Shown here one piece after another: positions 1 to 9,751 of a stretch of DNA of 64,000 nt (position 1 is its first letter; every line of letters starts with the position of its first letter). A model generated the notes under the pieces. That model made no database searches. It had not been told where the DNA came from and saw nothing but the letters and a program-made list of their open reading frames with translations. The position numbers were made by a program, and so were the translations under genes. Source of the stretch: Phycisphaera sp. (GTDB lineage Bacteria > Planctomycetota > Phycisphaerae > Phycisphaerales > Zrk34); contig WGMA01000050.1 of NCBI GenBank assembly GCA_016125285.1, positions 1-64,000 on the forward strand, written 5' to 3'.

Positions 1-105
1 ATCGCGTCGATCACCGACTACATCGACAACTACTACAACCCCCAACGACGTCACTCGGCCCTGGGCTACCTCAGCCCCGTCGAGTATGAACAATCCGCCG
101 CCTAG
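1..105 (+). mobile_element. IS3-family transposase, C-terminal fragment (partial at window edge)
   Basis: The first 34 codons are open in frame 1 and end at a TAG at 103-105. They encode the last part of the DDE integrase domain of an IS3-type OrfB, with the typical motif YIDNYYNPQRRHSALGYLSP followed by a short tail. The motif carries the conserved N-x-RRHS-LG-Y-P pattern at the end of the catalytic core. The rest of the element lies to the left of the window, so completeness cannot be judged. I see no clear terminal inverted repeat between 106 and 290, although a palindrome at 146-168 lies just downstream. Confidence 0.9.
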
Positions 106-145
106 CGATATACTCGCGCCCACCGTTCGTGGGGAACCTCAGGCG

Positions 146-168
146 CACTGGCGGGCAAGCCGCCAGTG
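146..168. repeat. 9-bp perfect palindrome
   Basis: CACTGGCGG at 146-154 and CCGCCAGTG at 160-168 are perfect reverse complements around a 5-nt loop. There is no T-run on either side, so it is not an obvious terminator. It sits about 40 bp after the transposase stop and may be a dispersed palindromic repeat or part of the IS end. Confidence 0.6.
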
Positions 169-199
169 GCACACGCGATCAACTATCTGATGTGCGCAT

Positions 200-253
200 A
201 AAAAACCGGAGGACGAAACTGCCGTGTTTCGCCCCCCGGATTCTCTCCTCCGG
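200..253 (-). terminator. Terminator of the downstream P-II gene
   Basis: Read on the minus strand, an outer 8-bp stem (246-253 with 206-213) encloses an inner 6-bp stem CGAAAC/GTTTCG (226-231 with 214-219). The structure is followed directly by six T residues (200-205). It lies about 40 nt beyond the stop of the P-II gene ending at 295. Confidence 0.7.
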
Positions 254-294
254 AACCCCGAGGACTTTTCCCCCTTCCGGGCTCGAACTCTATA

Positions 295-636
295 TCAGCC
301 GATGGCGACCGTGCCACGCTCGGCGGTGCGGATGCGCACGCACTCTTCCAGCGGCAGCACGAAGATCTTGCCGTCGCCGATCTGATCGGTGCGGGCGGCC
401 TCTTCGATGGCTTCGATCACGGTCTCGACGTACTCGTCATTGATGGCGATCTCGAGCTTGACCTTCTGGATCAGCGTGCTCGTGGCCTTCAGACCGCGGT
501 ACTGATGCGACAGGCCCTTCTGGCGACCGCGACCCATGACGGTCGTGGCGGTCACGAGATGGATTTCCTTTGCTTCGAGCTTGTCCAGCACGATGTTGGC
601 CCGCTCGGGCTTGACGATAGCAATCACATACTTCAT
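295..636 (-). CDS. glnB: P-II family nitrogen regulatory protein (GlnB/GlnK type)
   Basis: A 113-residue P-II protein, the normal length for the family. The start at 636 is chosen because the protein then begins MKYVIAIVKP and is preceded by AAGGAG at 8 nt. The T-loop region GRGRQKG...YRG (about 35-48) and the C-terminal IGDGKIFV motif (about 89-96) are intact, so binding of ATP/ADP and 2-oxoglutarate is expected. Numbering is colinear with E. coli GlnB: Tyr46 is kept, but position 51, the uridylylated Tyr, is Ala. Regulation by uridylylation is therefore unlikely. The gene has its own sigma-54-like promoter (762-777) and terminator (200-253). It is separated from the second P-II gene by a terminator, so it is probably its own unit. 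Confidence 0.93.
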   Translation of the reverse strand: MKYVIAIVKPERANIVLDKLEAKEIHLVTATTVMGRGRQKGLSHQYRGLKATSTLIQKVKLEIAINDEYVETVIEAIEEAARTDQIGDGKIFVLPLEECVRIRTAERGTVAIG

Positions 637-761
637 CACGGGATCTCCTTCACGCGTGTGCACGCCCAGACCTCGTTGTCAGCGGCGCTGCATCAATCAC
701 ACCCGTCGCGATCGCCACATGCGAACGCGCGATACTCCGGGTGCGGGTACGCGTGACTTCA

Positions 762-777
762 TACAAACCTCGTGCCA
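762..777 (-). promoter_or_regulatory. Sigma-54-like promoter of the P-II gene
   Basis: On the minus strand the 16-mer TGGCACGAGGTTTGTA matches the RpoN consensus TGGCACR-N4-TTGCW at all fixed positions but one (C to T in the -12 GC). The expected start site near 750 gives a leader of about 114 nt before the ATG at 636. An element with the same spacing lies in front of amtB (2974-2989). Confidence 0.55.
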
Positions 778-793
778 GACGGTCGATTCGACC

Positions 794-818
794 TAACGCA
801 CGTAATTCAAGTGCGTTA
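794..818. promoter_or_regulatory. Dyad upstream of the sigma-54-like promoter
   Basis: TAACGCAC (794-801) and GTGCGTTA (811-818) form a perfect 8-bp inverted repeat with a 9-nt spacer. It lies 17 bp upstream of the -24 element on the minus strand. The GCAC...GTGC half-sites recall NtrC sites, but the spacing is 2 nt longer than in the classical site. A role as activator site is inference. Confidence 0.4.
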
Positions 819-931
819 TAACTGCGCATCGACCCCGTTCGCCGCGATTTCCAGTGCGCGCTCCGCGCGCAACGCGCTGATTTGCATGACATGAGTGCCT
901 CCAAAATGCGCGGTCACGCGCGGGATTGCCC

Positions 932-962
932 GAAAAAAGAAAACCCCGCCGAGTTGGCGGGG
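932..962 (-). terminator. Rho-independent terminator after the amtB-linked P-II gene
   Basis: Minus-strand CCCCGCC, loop AACTC and GGCGGGG (962-944) are followed by TTTTCTTTTTTC. It ends the amtB / P-II transcript about 55 nt after the stop at 1017. Confidence 0.85.
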
Positions 963-1016
963 TAATCGTTAACCGACGTTCGGAACGACGGCGAGTTTCT
1001 TCAGCCGGTGGCGATG

Positions 1017-1358
1017 TCAGCCGATGGCGACGTTGCCCGTTTCACCGGTCCGGATGCGGATGCAGTCCTGCAGGTCCAGCACGAAGATCTTGCCGTCGCC
1101 GATGTGCTCGGTGCGTGCGGCGGCGGTGATCGCGTCGACGGTCGGCTGGACGTAGTCGTCGTTCACGGCGACCTCGACCTTCACCTTCCGCAGCAGGCTG
1201 CCGACCTCTTTGTGGCCGCGGTAGACCTCGGCCTGACCCTTCTGACGCCCGCGGCCCATGCACTGGGTCACGGTCGCGAGGTGCACCTCGCGCTTCTCGA
1301 GCTCGTCGAGCACCTCGTTGAGGCGATCGGGCTGAATGATGGCAATGATGTATTTCAC
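1017..1358 (-). CDS. glnK: P-II family nitrogen regulatory protein (GlnK type), amtB-linked
   Basis: A 113-residue P-II protein with a GTG start at 1358, preceded by AAGGAG at 8 nt. It follows amtB by 63 bp and is closed by a terminator at 932-962, so it should be co-transcribed with amtB. That linkage makes the AmtB-binding GlnK role the best guess: the T-loop plugs the ammonium channel. The signature GRGRQKG...YRG and the IGDGKIFVLDL segment are present. Tyr46 is kept, but the uridylylation site at position 51 is Glu. The protein differs substantially from the paralogue ending at 295, so the two are not a recent duplication. Confidence 0.93.
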   Translation of the reverse strand: MKYIIAIIQPDRLNEVLDELEKREVHLATVTQCMGRGRQKGQAEVYRGHKEVGSLLRKVKVEVAVNDDYVQPTVDAITAAARTEHIGDGKIFVLDLQDCIRIRTGETGNVAIG

Positions 1359-1421
1359 GGCTAGCGCTCCTTCGTGGAGTTTGTCTTTGCTGTAGGTTCA
1401 GTGGTAAACGATTCGACCGGC

Positions 1422-2846
1422 TCAGTCCACCATCGTGTACGCGTGCTCGGCGTGATCGGTCAGATCCATGCCGACGCGTTCGTCGTGCTCGGCGGCGCGG
1501 AGGCCCATCGTCGCGTCGACGATCTTCAGCAGCACGAACGACAGCACGCCGGACCAGACGAGCGTGAACGCCACGGCCTTGAGCTGCAGCATGACCTGCA
1601 CGCTATTGCCCTCGAGCAGGCCGCCCGCCTTATCGACGCCGTAGCCCTTGATCGCCCAGATGCCCGTGGCGATGGCGCCCCAGATACCCGAGATGCCGTG
1701 GACGCCGAACACGTCGAGCGAGTCGTCGTAGCCGAACTTCGGCTTGAAGAACGCCACGGCGATGAACGACAGCACGCTGGCGCCGATGCCGATGCAGATC
1801 GCGCCGCCCGGATCGACGAAGCCCGACGCGGGGGTGATGGCCACGAGTCCCGCCACCGCGCCGGTGATCATGCCCAGGCACGTCGGCTTGCCGTTGTGGA
1901 ACCACTCGATCATCGACCACGCGAAGCCCGCCGCGGCCGTCGCCACGTGCGTCACCACGAAGGCGCGCACGGCCTGGTCGGTCGCCGCGCCCGCGCTGCC
2001 GGCGTTGAACCCGAACCAGCCGAACCACAGAAGCCCCGCGCCCAGCACCGCGAACGGCAGGTTGTGCGGCGGGCTGATCTTGCTCGGGAAGCCCTGGCGC
2101 TTGCCCAGGAGCAGCGCCGCGACAAAGGCCGCGATGCCCGCGTTGATGTGCACGACCGTGCCGCCGGCGAAGTCCAGCGCGCCGTCGCCGCCGAGACCGA
2201 AGAAGCCACCCGCGCCGCCCCAGACCCAGTGCGCCACCGGGCAGTACACCAGCAGCAGCCACGCGGCCATGAACACGCAGAACGGCCCGAAGCGGAACCG
2301 CTCGGCGAACGCGCCGAGGATCAGCGCCGGCGTGATCACCGCGAACATGCACTGAAAGACCATGAACAGCTGCCCGGAGATCGTCAGCCCCGGCCACGCC
2401 TTGTCGAACTCGACGCCCTTGAGCATGAAGTACGTCATCGGGTCGCCGACCAGGCCGCCGGCCGTGTCGGCGCCGAACGCCAGGCTGAACCCGACGACCA
2501 CCCACAGCAACGTCATCAGGCACATGCACATGAAGCACTGCATGAGCACCGACAGCACGTTCTTGCGACGCACCAGGCCGCCGTAGAAGAACGCCAGGCC
2601 CGGCGTCATCAGCAGCACCAGCGCCGACGACGTGAGCATCCACGCCGTGTCGGCCTTGTCGATCGGCGCGGGGGCGGGCGCCGCATCGTTCGACGTGTCC
2701 TTGGACGTGTCGCTGGAAGTGTCGCCGCTGGTGGTGGCGGCGGGTTGATCGGTGGACGTGTCCTGCGCGCGCACCAACGCCGGCGACAGCGCCAGCAGTG
2801 CGAACAGCGCGCACGCTACCCACGGGACAAACGATCGGACTTGCAT
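1422..2846 (-). CDS. amtB: Ammonium transporter AmtB
   Basis: 474 residues. An N-terminal signal peptide (about 1-27, ending RAQ) is followed by a Ser/Thr/Asp linker containing repeated DTS units, then the Amt/Mep/Rh membrane domain. The pore histidines are visible in HINAGIAAF and HGISGIWGA, with the conserved DFAGGTVVH just before the first. The C-terminal tail keeps the MDLTDHAEHAY motif that couples subunits and contacts GlnK. AAAGGAG lies 6 nt before the ATG. A sigma-54-like element at 2974-2989 would give a leader of about 115 nt. The gene is upstream of a P-II gene, the usual amtB/glnK linkage in reversed order. Confidence 0.95.
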   Translation of the reverse strand: MQVRSFVPWVACALFALLALSPALVRAQDTSTDQPAATTSGDTSSDTSKDTSNDAAPAPAPIDKADTAWMLTSSALVLLMTPGLAFFYGGLVRRKNVLSVLMQCFMCMCLMTLLWVVVGFSLAFGADTAGGLVGDPMTYFMLKGVEFDKAWPGLTISGQLFMVFQCMFAVITPALILGAFAERFRFGPFCVFMAAWLLLVYCPVAHWVWGGAGGFFGLGGDGALDFAGGTVVHINAGIAAFVAALLLGKRQGFPSKISPPHNLPFAVLGAGLLWFGWFGFNAGSAGAATDQAVRAFVVTHVATAAAGFAWSMIEWFHNGKPTCLGMITGAVAGLVAITPASGFVDPGGAICIGIGASVLSFIAVAFFKPKFGYDDSLDVFGVHGISGIWGAIATGIWAIKGYGVDKAGGLLEGNSVQVMLQLKAVAFTLVWSGVLSFVLLKIVDATMGLRAAEHDERVGMDLTDHAEHAYTMVD

Positions 2847-2973
2847 CGCGTCTCCTTTACCTTACGAGATGTCTGAGCGCGCCCGACCCGCCTCGTTGCG
2901 ACCCGGCCGCGAAAAAAGCGTCGCTGGCTCCTTTGCGCAGCGATACCGCTTACCTCAATCCAACGCTCCAGCC

Positions 2974-2989
2974 CACAAATCGCGTACCA
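2974..2989 (-). promoter_or_regulatory. Sigma-54-like promoter of amtB
   Basis: Minus-strand TGGTACGCGATTTGTG resembles the RpoN consensus TGGCACR-N4-TTGCW. The -24 GG is intact and the -12 GC is GT, as in the element at 762-777. The predicted start site is about 115 nt upstream of amtB. Confidence 0.45.
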
Positions 2990-3130
2990 CCCGGGCATAA
3001 GCGTGTAATCCATTGACAAAAAGAGATTTATAGCCATGCCAGCACGTGGGTCATGTTGCCTATTTGATGCGCACATCGCCATAAGTCGGACTTTCGTGCC
3101 TTGTTTTTGGGCACCCATTTCGAGTTCGTT

Positions 3131-3141
3131 GGGGGGGGGGG
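3131..3141. repeat. Homopolymeric G tract (11 G)
   Basis: Eleven consecutive G residues between TTCGTT and AGGTAG in the amtB upstream region. Such tracts can vary in length by slippage and are prone to sequencing error. Confidence 0.9.
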
Positions 3142-3256
3142 AGGTAGCATCGATCGGGTCGCGTGCCCAACCAGCGGGCGCGGGCTGCGCGGCGCTGCCG
3201 AAGAAACCCGAGGCTGAGGCGACCTCCGAACGCGCCGCCGCGGCGTGAAAAACGCG

Positions 3257-3333
3257 GTGCGCCAACGGTGCGCCAACGGGGCGCCAACGGGGCGCGCATG
3301 GGGCGCTGTTGGGGCGCGATCGGGACGCCAGCG
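3257..3333. repeat. Degenerate 11-bp tandem repeat, seven units
   Basis: Seven consecutive 11-bp units, two identical GTGCGCCAACG, then GGGCGCCAACG, GGGCGCGCATG, GGGCGCTGTTG, GGGCGCGATCG and GGACGCCAGCG. The 5' half is conserved and the 3' half has diverged. No function is evident. Confidence 0.8.
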
Positions 3334-3406
3334 GACCGCGGGCGTGTTGCACGGTCGCCTGAACGGGTCGGTGGGAGGGGGGAGCGAACGCGCAGGCGTT
3401 CGCCAT

Positions 3407-3441
3407 GCAAGTTGCAAAATGAAAAATGCAAATTGCAAAAT
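3407..3441. repeat. 7-bp-period array, unit GCAAAAT
   Basis: Five consecutive heptamers GCAAGTT, GCAAAAT, GAAAAAT, GCAAATT and GCAAAAT. It is an A-rich island in GC-rich DNA. It belongs to the heptad-array class also seen at 15947-15974, 17934-18000, 19087-19174 and 35905-36005. Confidence 0.8.
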
Positions 3442-3668
3442 GGGGGAGATGCCGGGTCACGCGATCGGCGCGCACGTTGTCTGCGGTGATTGCCATGTGC
3501 CGGTCCTCCATATAAGGGCGAAACGACGCGCAGGTGCGCACGGGCGCGTCGCGACGCGCGGGGCGCGACGTATATCTACGGCGCGTCAGAGGCGTTGACG
3601 ATTTTCCGACCAAATCGCGCTGACGCCGTTTCCCGTGCACGTCGGTGCGCACGGAGGGGCGATGAGAA

Positions 3669-4793
3669 TCAGATGACGAGATAGGCCGCCGCTACGGAGA
3701 CCTCATTGAACGGCCCCGACAGCGACCATCCCTTGCCCTGCTCGTGGCCCAGTTGTGTGTGGGCGAGCAGGGCGTCGAGGTCGACGAGGCTCTCATTGAT
3801 GAAATCCCACATCGCTTCCTCGTTGCGGAACGACTTGGGCCGCTTGCGGCGGCGACTGCTCTTGAACCTGGCCTGCATGTCCATGCCGATGCCGGTGTCG
3901 AGCTCTTCGGTGACCTCGCCGTTCTCGAGTACACGCCAGCCGATGCACTCGGAGGTGTCGTCGTAGATCATCCAGACGACGGGCGACTTGCCGATCGCAT
4001 TGGACAACTCCGTGGCATCTTCGAGGGTGGGCTCGGGATAGGTGACAACGTGCGTCCAGTCATGATCCTTCATTTGCACGACCACGGCGGGCTCGATGTC
4101 GTCGGGCACGTCGGGAAGTGGCATCTCGTACTCGGCAGCCTTCAACGGCTCGATCTTCTGACTCCCCCGCAGCTCTTGCACGGCCTTGCCGGTTGTCTTC
4201 GCGTCCGCATTGACGAGCAAGAGCGCCCACGGCGTTGACCAGCGATCCAGGTCGTATTGGCCTCGCTGATCGCTCAACTCTTCGGCATCGCTTCGCTTGG
4301 CTCCCACAGATATCAGGTAGTCGATCACCTCCTGGAAGCTCTGCGCCCAACCTAGTTCTTTCAACCGCTCTTGATTCTCCGGCTTTGCCAATCCTTGACG
4401 CACTCTCGGGTCGGCAGCACGTCGGAGCACCATGTCCAAAGCATTTGAATCACGATCGCTATCGTATAGATTCGGATCAGCGCCATGCTCGACCATCGCT
4501 TTTAATCCCTCGAGGTTGAGCGGCTGCTTCTCGCAGAAAGTCACAATGGGTAACCCGCCGTATCCAGTCTGCGCATTGACATCAATCCCTTGTTCCAACA
4601 ATAGGCGAAAGGCCGCTGCAGAGATTTGAGAATGACACACTTGGTGGATCAACCTAACTCCATCAACCTTTCGCGTGTTTAAATCCCACTGAGGCAGATG
4701 CAGGGCCAATTGCTCCAAGTCGCCTTTGTGCAGGAGGTCTCCAAACATGACGAACTCATCGGGCCCGAGCGGTGGCTTCGTGTTGCTGTTCAT
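3669..4793 (-). CDS. Ankyrin-repeat protein with uncharacterised C-terminal region
   Basis: 374 residues from the ATG at 4793; a TTG at 4826 would add 11 residues but has no better context. Two to three ankyrin repeats lie in the first third (motifs HQVCHSQISAAAFRLLLEQGID, VEHGADPNLYDSDRDSNALDMVL). A linker and a C-terminal region of about 180 residues that I do not recognise follow. That region contains VVWMIYDDTSECIGWRVLENGEV and a basic RRRKRPK stretch. No signal peptide is seen, so it is probably cytoplasmic. The GC content is lower than in neighbouring genes, which hints at acquisition. It stands alone between the amtB block and atpD. Confidence 0.8.
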   Translation of the reverse strand: MNSNTKPPLGPDEFVMFGDLLHKGDLEQLALHLPQWDLNTRKVDGVRLIHQVCHSQISAAAFRLLLEQGIDVNAQTGYGGLPIVTFCEKQPLNLEGLKAMVEHGADPNLYDSDRDSNALDMVLRRAADPRVRQGLAKPENQERLKELGWAQSFQEVIDYLISVGAKRSDAEELSDQRGQYDLDRWSTPWALLLVNADAKTTGKAVQELRGSQKIEPLKAAEYEMPLPDVPDDIEPAVVVQMKDHDWTHVVTYPEPTLEDATELSNAIGKSPVVWMIYDDTSECIGWRVLENGEVTEELDTGIGMDMQARFKSSRRRKRPKSFRNEEAMWDFINESLVDLDALLAHTQLGHEQGKGWSLSGPFNEVSVAAAYLVI

Positions 4794-4896
4794 CGTGATT
4801 GACCCCGTTCGATGTGAAGCAAGCAAGGCATGCGGCTTGTGGCTTCGATCGTCAAGAATATAGCGTCTTTAGTTGCCCAAGGGGGTGACGATTGAG

Positions 4897-4930
4897 CACG
4901 CCCCTGCGGGGCGTCGCTAAACGTCACACA
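4897..4930. repeat. Dispersed repeat, copy 1
   Basis: ACGCCCC-T-GCGGGGCGTCGC followed by TAAACGTCACACA. A nearly identical copy in the opposite orientation lies at 55297-55330, with only a few differences over about 34 bp. The first half is itself a palindrome. Confidence 0.75.
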
Positions 4931-4955
4931 GAACTCGGTGGGGGATCGACGCATG

Positions 4956-4988
4956 AAAAAACCCGCGACGGGTGTCGCGGGTCTTTTT
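4956..4988 (-). terminator. Terminator of atpD (bidirectional form)
   Basis: Perfect 9-bp stem ACCCGCGAC/GTCGCGGGT (4961-4969, 4974-4982) with a 4-nt loop. A-runs on the left (4956-4960) and T-runs on the right (4984-4988) allow termination in both directions. It lies about 30 nt after the atpD stop. Confidence 0.9.
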
Positions 4989-5013
4989 GTTTCGTGGGAT
5001 GTCGCGTCGGTGA

Positions 5014-7716
<2,703 letters not shown>

Positions 7717-7749
7717 GCGGGACGTGAACGGATCATTGGACGCACACGG

Positions 7750-7780
7750 GAGTGGCCGCTTAAACGGCCACTCCTTTTTT
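7750..7780 (+). terminator. Rho-independent terminator of the lipoprotein gene
   Basis: Perfect 9-bp stem GAGTGGCCG/CGGCCACTC around a 6-nt loop, followed by CTTTTTT. Confidence 0.9.
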
Positions 7781-7788
7781 CTGCGCGC

Positions 7789-8574
7789 TCAGCCCTGCAG
7801 GCCGCGCACGTAGCGGGCGGTCAGGTCGTGGGTTGGGGTGTCGAAGACCGCGGCGGTGGGGCCGTGCTCGATGATCCGGCCGGCGCCGTCGTGGAGCCAC
7901 ATCACGGCGGTGTGATCGGCGAGGCGTCGCGCCTGGGCGAGGTTGTGGGTGACGAGGACGACGGTGTACCGGCCGCGGAGCGAGGCGATGTGTCGCTCGA
8001 CGGTCTCGGCGGCGATCGGATCGAGGGCGCTGCAGGGCTCGTCCATCAGCAGCACGTCGGGCTCGAGGGCGATGGCGCGAGCGATGCAGAGTCGCTGCTG
8101 CTGCCCGCCGGACAGCGTGGTGGCGGGGCGGTCGAGGCGATCGCGGACCTCGTCCCACAGGCCGACGTCGCGCAGGGCGCGCTCGGTGATGGCGTCGAGG
8201 ATGGCGCGGTCGGACACGCCGTGCTCGCGCAGGGCGAGGGTGACGTTGCGGCGGACGGACATCGCGAAGGGGTTGGGCCGCTGGAAGATCATGCCGACGC
8301 GTCGGCGGAGTGCGACGACGTCGGTGCGCACGTCGTAGACATCGGTGTCGCCGACGCGGACGTGACCGGTGACGACGGCGGTGGGGATGAGATCGGTCAT
8401 GCGGTTGAGCGCGGCGAGGAGTGAGGATTTGCCGCAGCCCGACGGGCCGACGATCGCGGTGATCGCGCCGGCGGGGATGTCGAGCGAGACGTCGGCGACG
8501 GCGGTGGTTTGGCCGTAGCGGACGGTCAGTTCGCTGATGCGGAGGGGCGCGGGATGGGTGGGTGAGTCGGGCAT
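7789..8574 (-). CDS. pstB: Phosphate ABC transporter ATP-binding protein PstB
   Basis: 261 residues from the ATG at 8574, starting just before the LRISELTVRYG strand typical of ABC ATPases. Walker A is GPSGCGKSS, the signature is LSGGQQQR and Walker B is VLLMDEPCSALDP, all standard for PstB. The C-terminus has the usual HGPTAAVFDTPTHDLTARYVRG. It is the last gene of arsR-pstSCAB and is separated from pstA by 220 bp of palindromic repeats. No ribosome-binding site is obvious. phoU is not adjacent. Confidence 0.95.
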   Translation of the reverse strand: MPDSPTHPAPLRISELTVRYGQTTAVADVSLDIPAGAITAIVGPSGCGKSSLLAALNRMTDLIPTAVVTGHVRVGDTDVYDVRTDVVALRRRVGMIFQRPNPFAMSVRRNVTLALREHGVSDRAILDAITERALRDVGLWDEVRDRLDRPATTLSGGQQQRLCIARAIALEPDVLLMDEPCSALDPIAAETVERHIASLRGRYTVVLVTHNLAQARRLADHTAVMWLHDGAGRIIEHGPTAAVFDTPTHDLTARYVRGLQG

Positions 8575-8594
8575 GTGTCGTTCGGTTGGGGTGG

Positions 8595-8800
8595 CACTGA
8601 CAAGGGAGTGAAGCGAGCTTGTCAGTGGAGCTGTGCCGGGTGCGTTAATGATCTGGTGGTGTGATGGTTCGTCGAACGGCTTTCCCTCACCCTCGCCCTC
8701 TCCCGGCGGGAGAGGGGAGCGGCGCGGCGACACGCGGCGTGGAGCGAGTGAGGCGATGCGCCGGTCGCCCTTCGCCACTGACGAGCGGCGCTTGTCAGTG
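8595..8800. repeat. Composite palindrome cluster between pstA and pstB
   Basis: Two near-identical hairpins, CACTGACAAG...CTTGTCAGTG (8595-8627) and CACTGACGAG...CTTGTCAGTG (8776-8800), flank a CCCTCTCCC/GGGAGAGGG palindrome (8696-8716) inside a CCCTCACCCTCGCCC context. The last hairpin overlaps the end of pstA. The arrangement could act in mRNA processing between pstA and pstB, but may simply be repeat accumulation. Confidence 0.75.
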
Positions 8801-9685
8801 CCACCCCGGATGCGTGCGGCGTGTGATCCAGTTCGTCAAGAGGTTGATGGCGAGCAGCACGGCGATGAGCAGCAGGGCGGCGGCGGACGCGTGGGTCTCG
8901 CCGCCGGGCACGTTCATCGCCAGGTCGTAGATGTGGACGGAGAGCGAGCGGCCGGAGTCGAGCAGCGAGGCGGGCGTGCGCGTGACGTAGCCGCTGGTGA
9001 AGATGAGCGCGGCGGTCTCGGCGAGGGCGCGGCCGACGCCGAGGACGAGGCCGACGGCGAGCGCGGGCATCGCGGCGGGGAGCGTGACGCGGAGCAGCGT
9101 CGTCGTGCGCGACAGGCCGAGCGCGGCGGCGGCGTGGCGCTGGGCGTCGGGCACGTCGCGCATGCCCTGCTCGGTGACGCGGATGAGGATCGGCAGGACC
9201 ATGCACGCGAGCGTGAGTCCACCGGAGAGGATCGAGTAGCCCATGCCGAGGGCGAGGCAGAAGAAGGCGTTGCCGAACAGGCCGAACACGATGGACGGCA
9301 CGCCGGCGAGGACGTCGAGCGAGCGTCGCACGAGCCGGGCGAAGCGCGTGTCGCCGCGCGTGAACTCGGCGAGCAGCGCCGCGGCGCCGAGGCCGAGCGG
9401 CACGCTGACCGCCATGCACACCGCGAGGATCAGCAGCGTCGAGAGGACGACAGGCCCGACGCCGCCGGCGCGACCGGCGTCGCTCGGCTCGTCGACGAGG
9501 AACGACCACGACAGCCCGCCCACGCCGCGCCACGCCACGTCGATCAGCAGCCACGCGAACGCCGCGGTGACGATCGCCGCGCATCCCCACGCGAACAGCG
9601 CGGCGGCGACGTCGAGCGTGGCGGCGCGCGACATAGCCCCGGGCTTGCCCGGGGTCATCGTGCGAGTTGTCGGCGTGTGTGACAT
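8795..9685 (-). CDS. pstA: Phosphate ABC transporter permease PstA
   Basis: 296 residues with six predicted membrane segments. The first is around residues 25-47 (AALFAWGCAAIVTAAFAWLLI). The inner-membrane-component motif is seen in AQRHAAAALGLSRTTTLLRVTLPAAMPALAVGLVLGVGRALAETAAL, with the EAA-like loop that docks PstB. With PstC it forms the channel of the high-affinity phosphate importer. It follows pstC by 66 bp in the same direction. Confidence 0.93.
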   Translation of the reverse strand: MSHTPTTRTMTPGKPGAMSRAATLDVAAALFAWGCAAIVTAAFAWLLIDVAWRGVGGLSWSFLVDEPSDAGRAGGVGPVVLSTLLILAVCMAVSVPLGLGAAALLAEFTRGDTRFARLVRRSLDVLAGVPSIVFGLFGNAFFCLALGMGYSILSGGLTLACMVLPILIRVTEQGMRDVPDAQRHAAAALGLSRTTTLLRVTLPAAMPALAVGLVLGVGRALAETAALIFTSGYVTRTPASLLDSGRSLSVHIYDLAMNVPGGETHASAAALLLIAVLLAINLLTNWITRRTHPGWH

Positions 9686-9751
9686 GGTGGTCTCGTCTGG
9701 TCTGGTCGGGCGTGGTGGGTGTGCGTGTCGTTTCCCCCGGTAAACCGCGGG

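Larger units (their letters stand above)
2847..3668. other. 820-bp intergenic region with promoter element and several repeats
   Basis: No convincing gene. It holds the sigma-54-like promoter of amtB (2974-2989), an 11-G tract (3131-3141), a degenerate 11-bp tandem repeat (3257-3333) and a 7-bp-period A-rich array (3407-3441). Open frames cross it in most phases because of GC bias, but none has a ribosome-binding site or a recognisable product. Confidence 0.7.

Noticed and set aside
650-904. Minus-strand frame between the two P-II genes
   Set aside because: It covers the promoter and dyad; Arg/Ala-rich with no ribosome-binding site.
1374-2876. 500-codon plus-strand frame
   Set aside because: Antisense to amtB; no recognisable product.
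2816-3652. Minus-strand frame of about 280 codons across the amtB upstream region
   Set aside because: It runs through tandem repeats and the promoter element, overlaps the amtB start, and has no ribosome-binding site or family.
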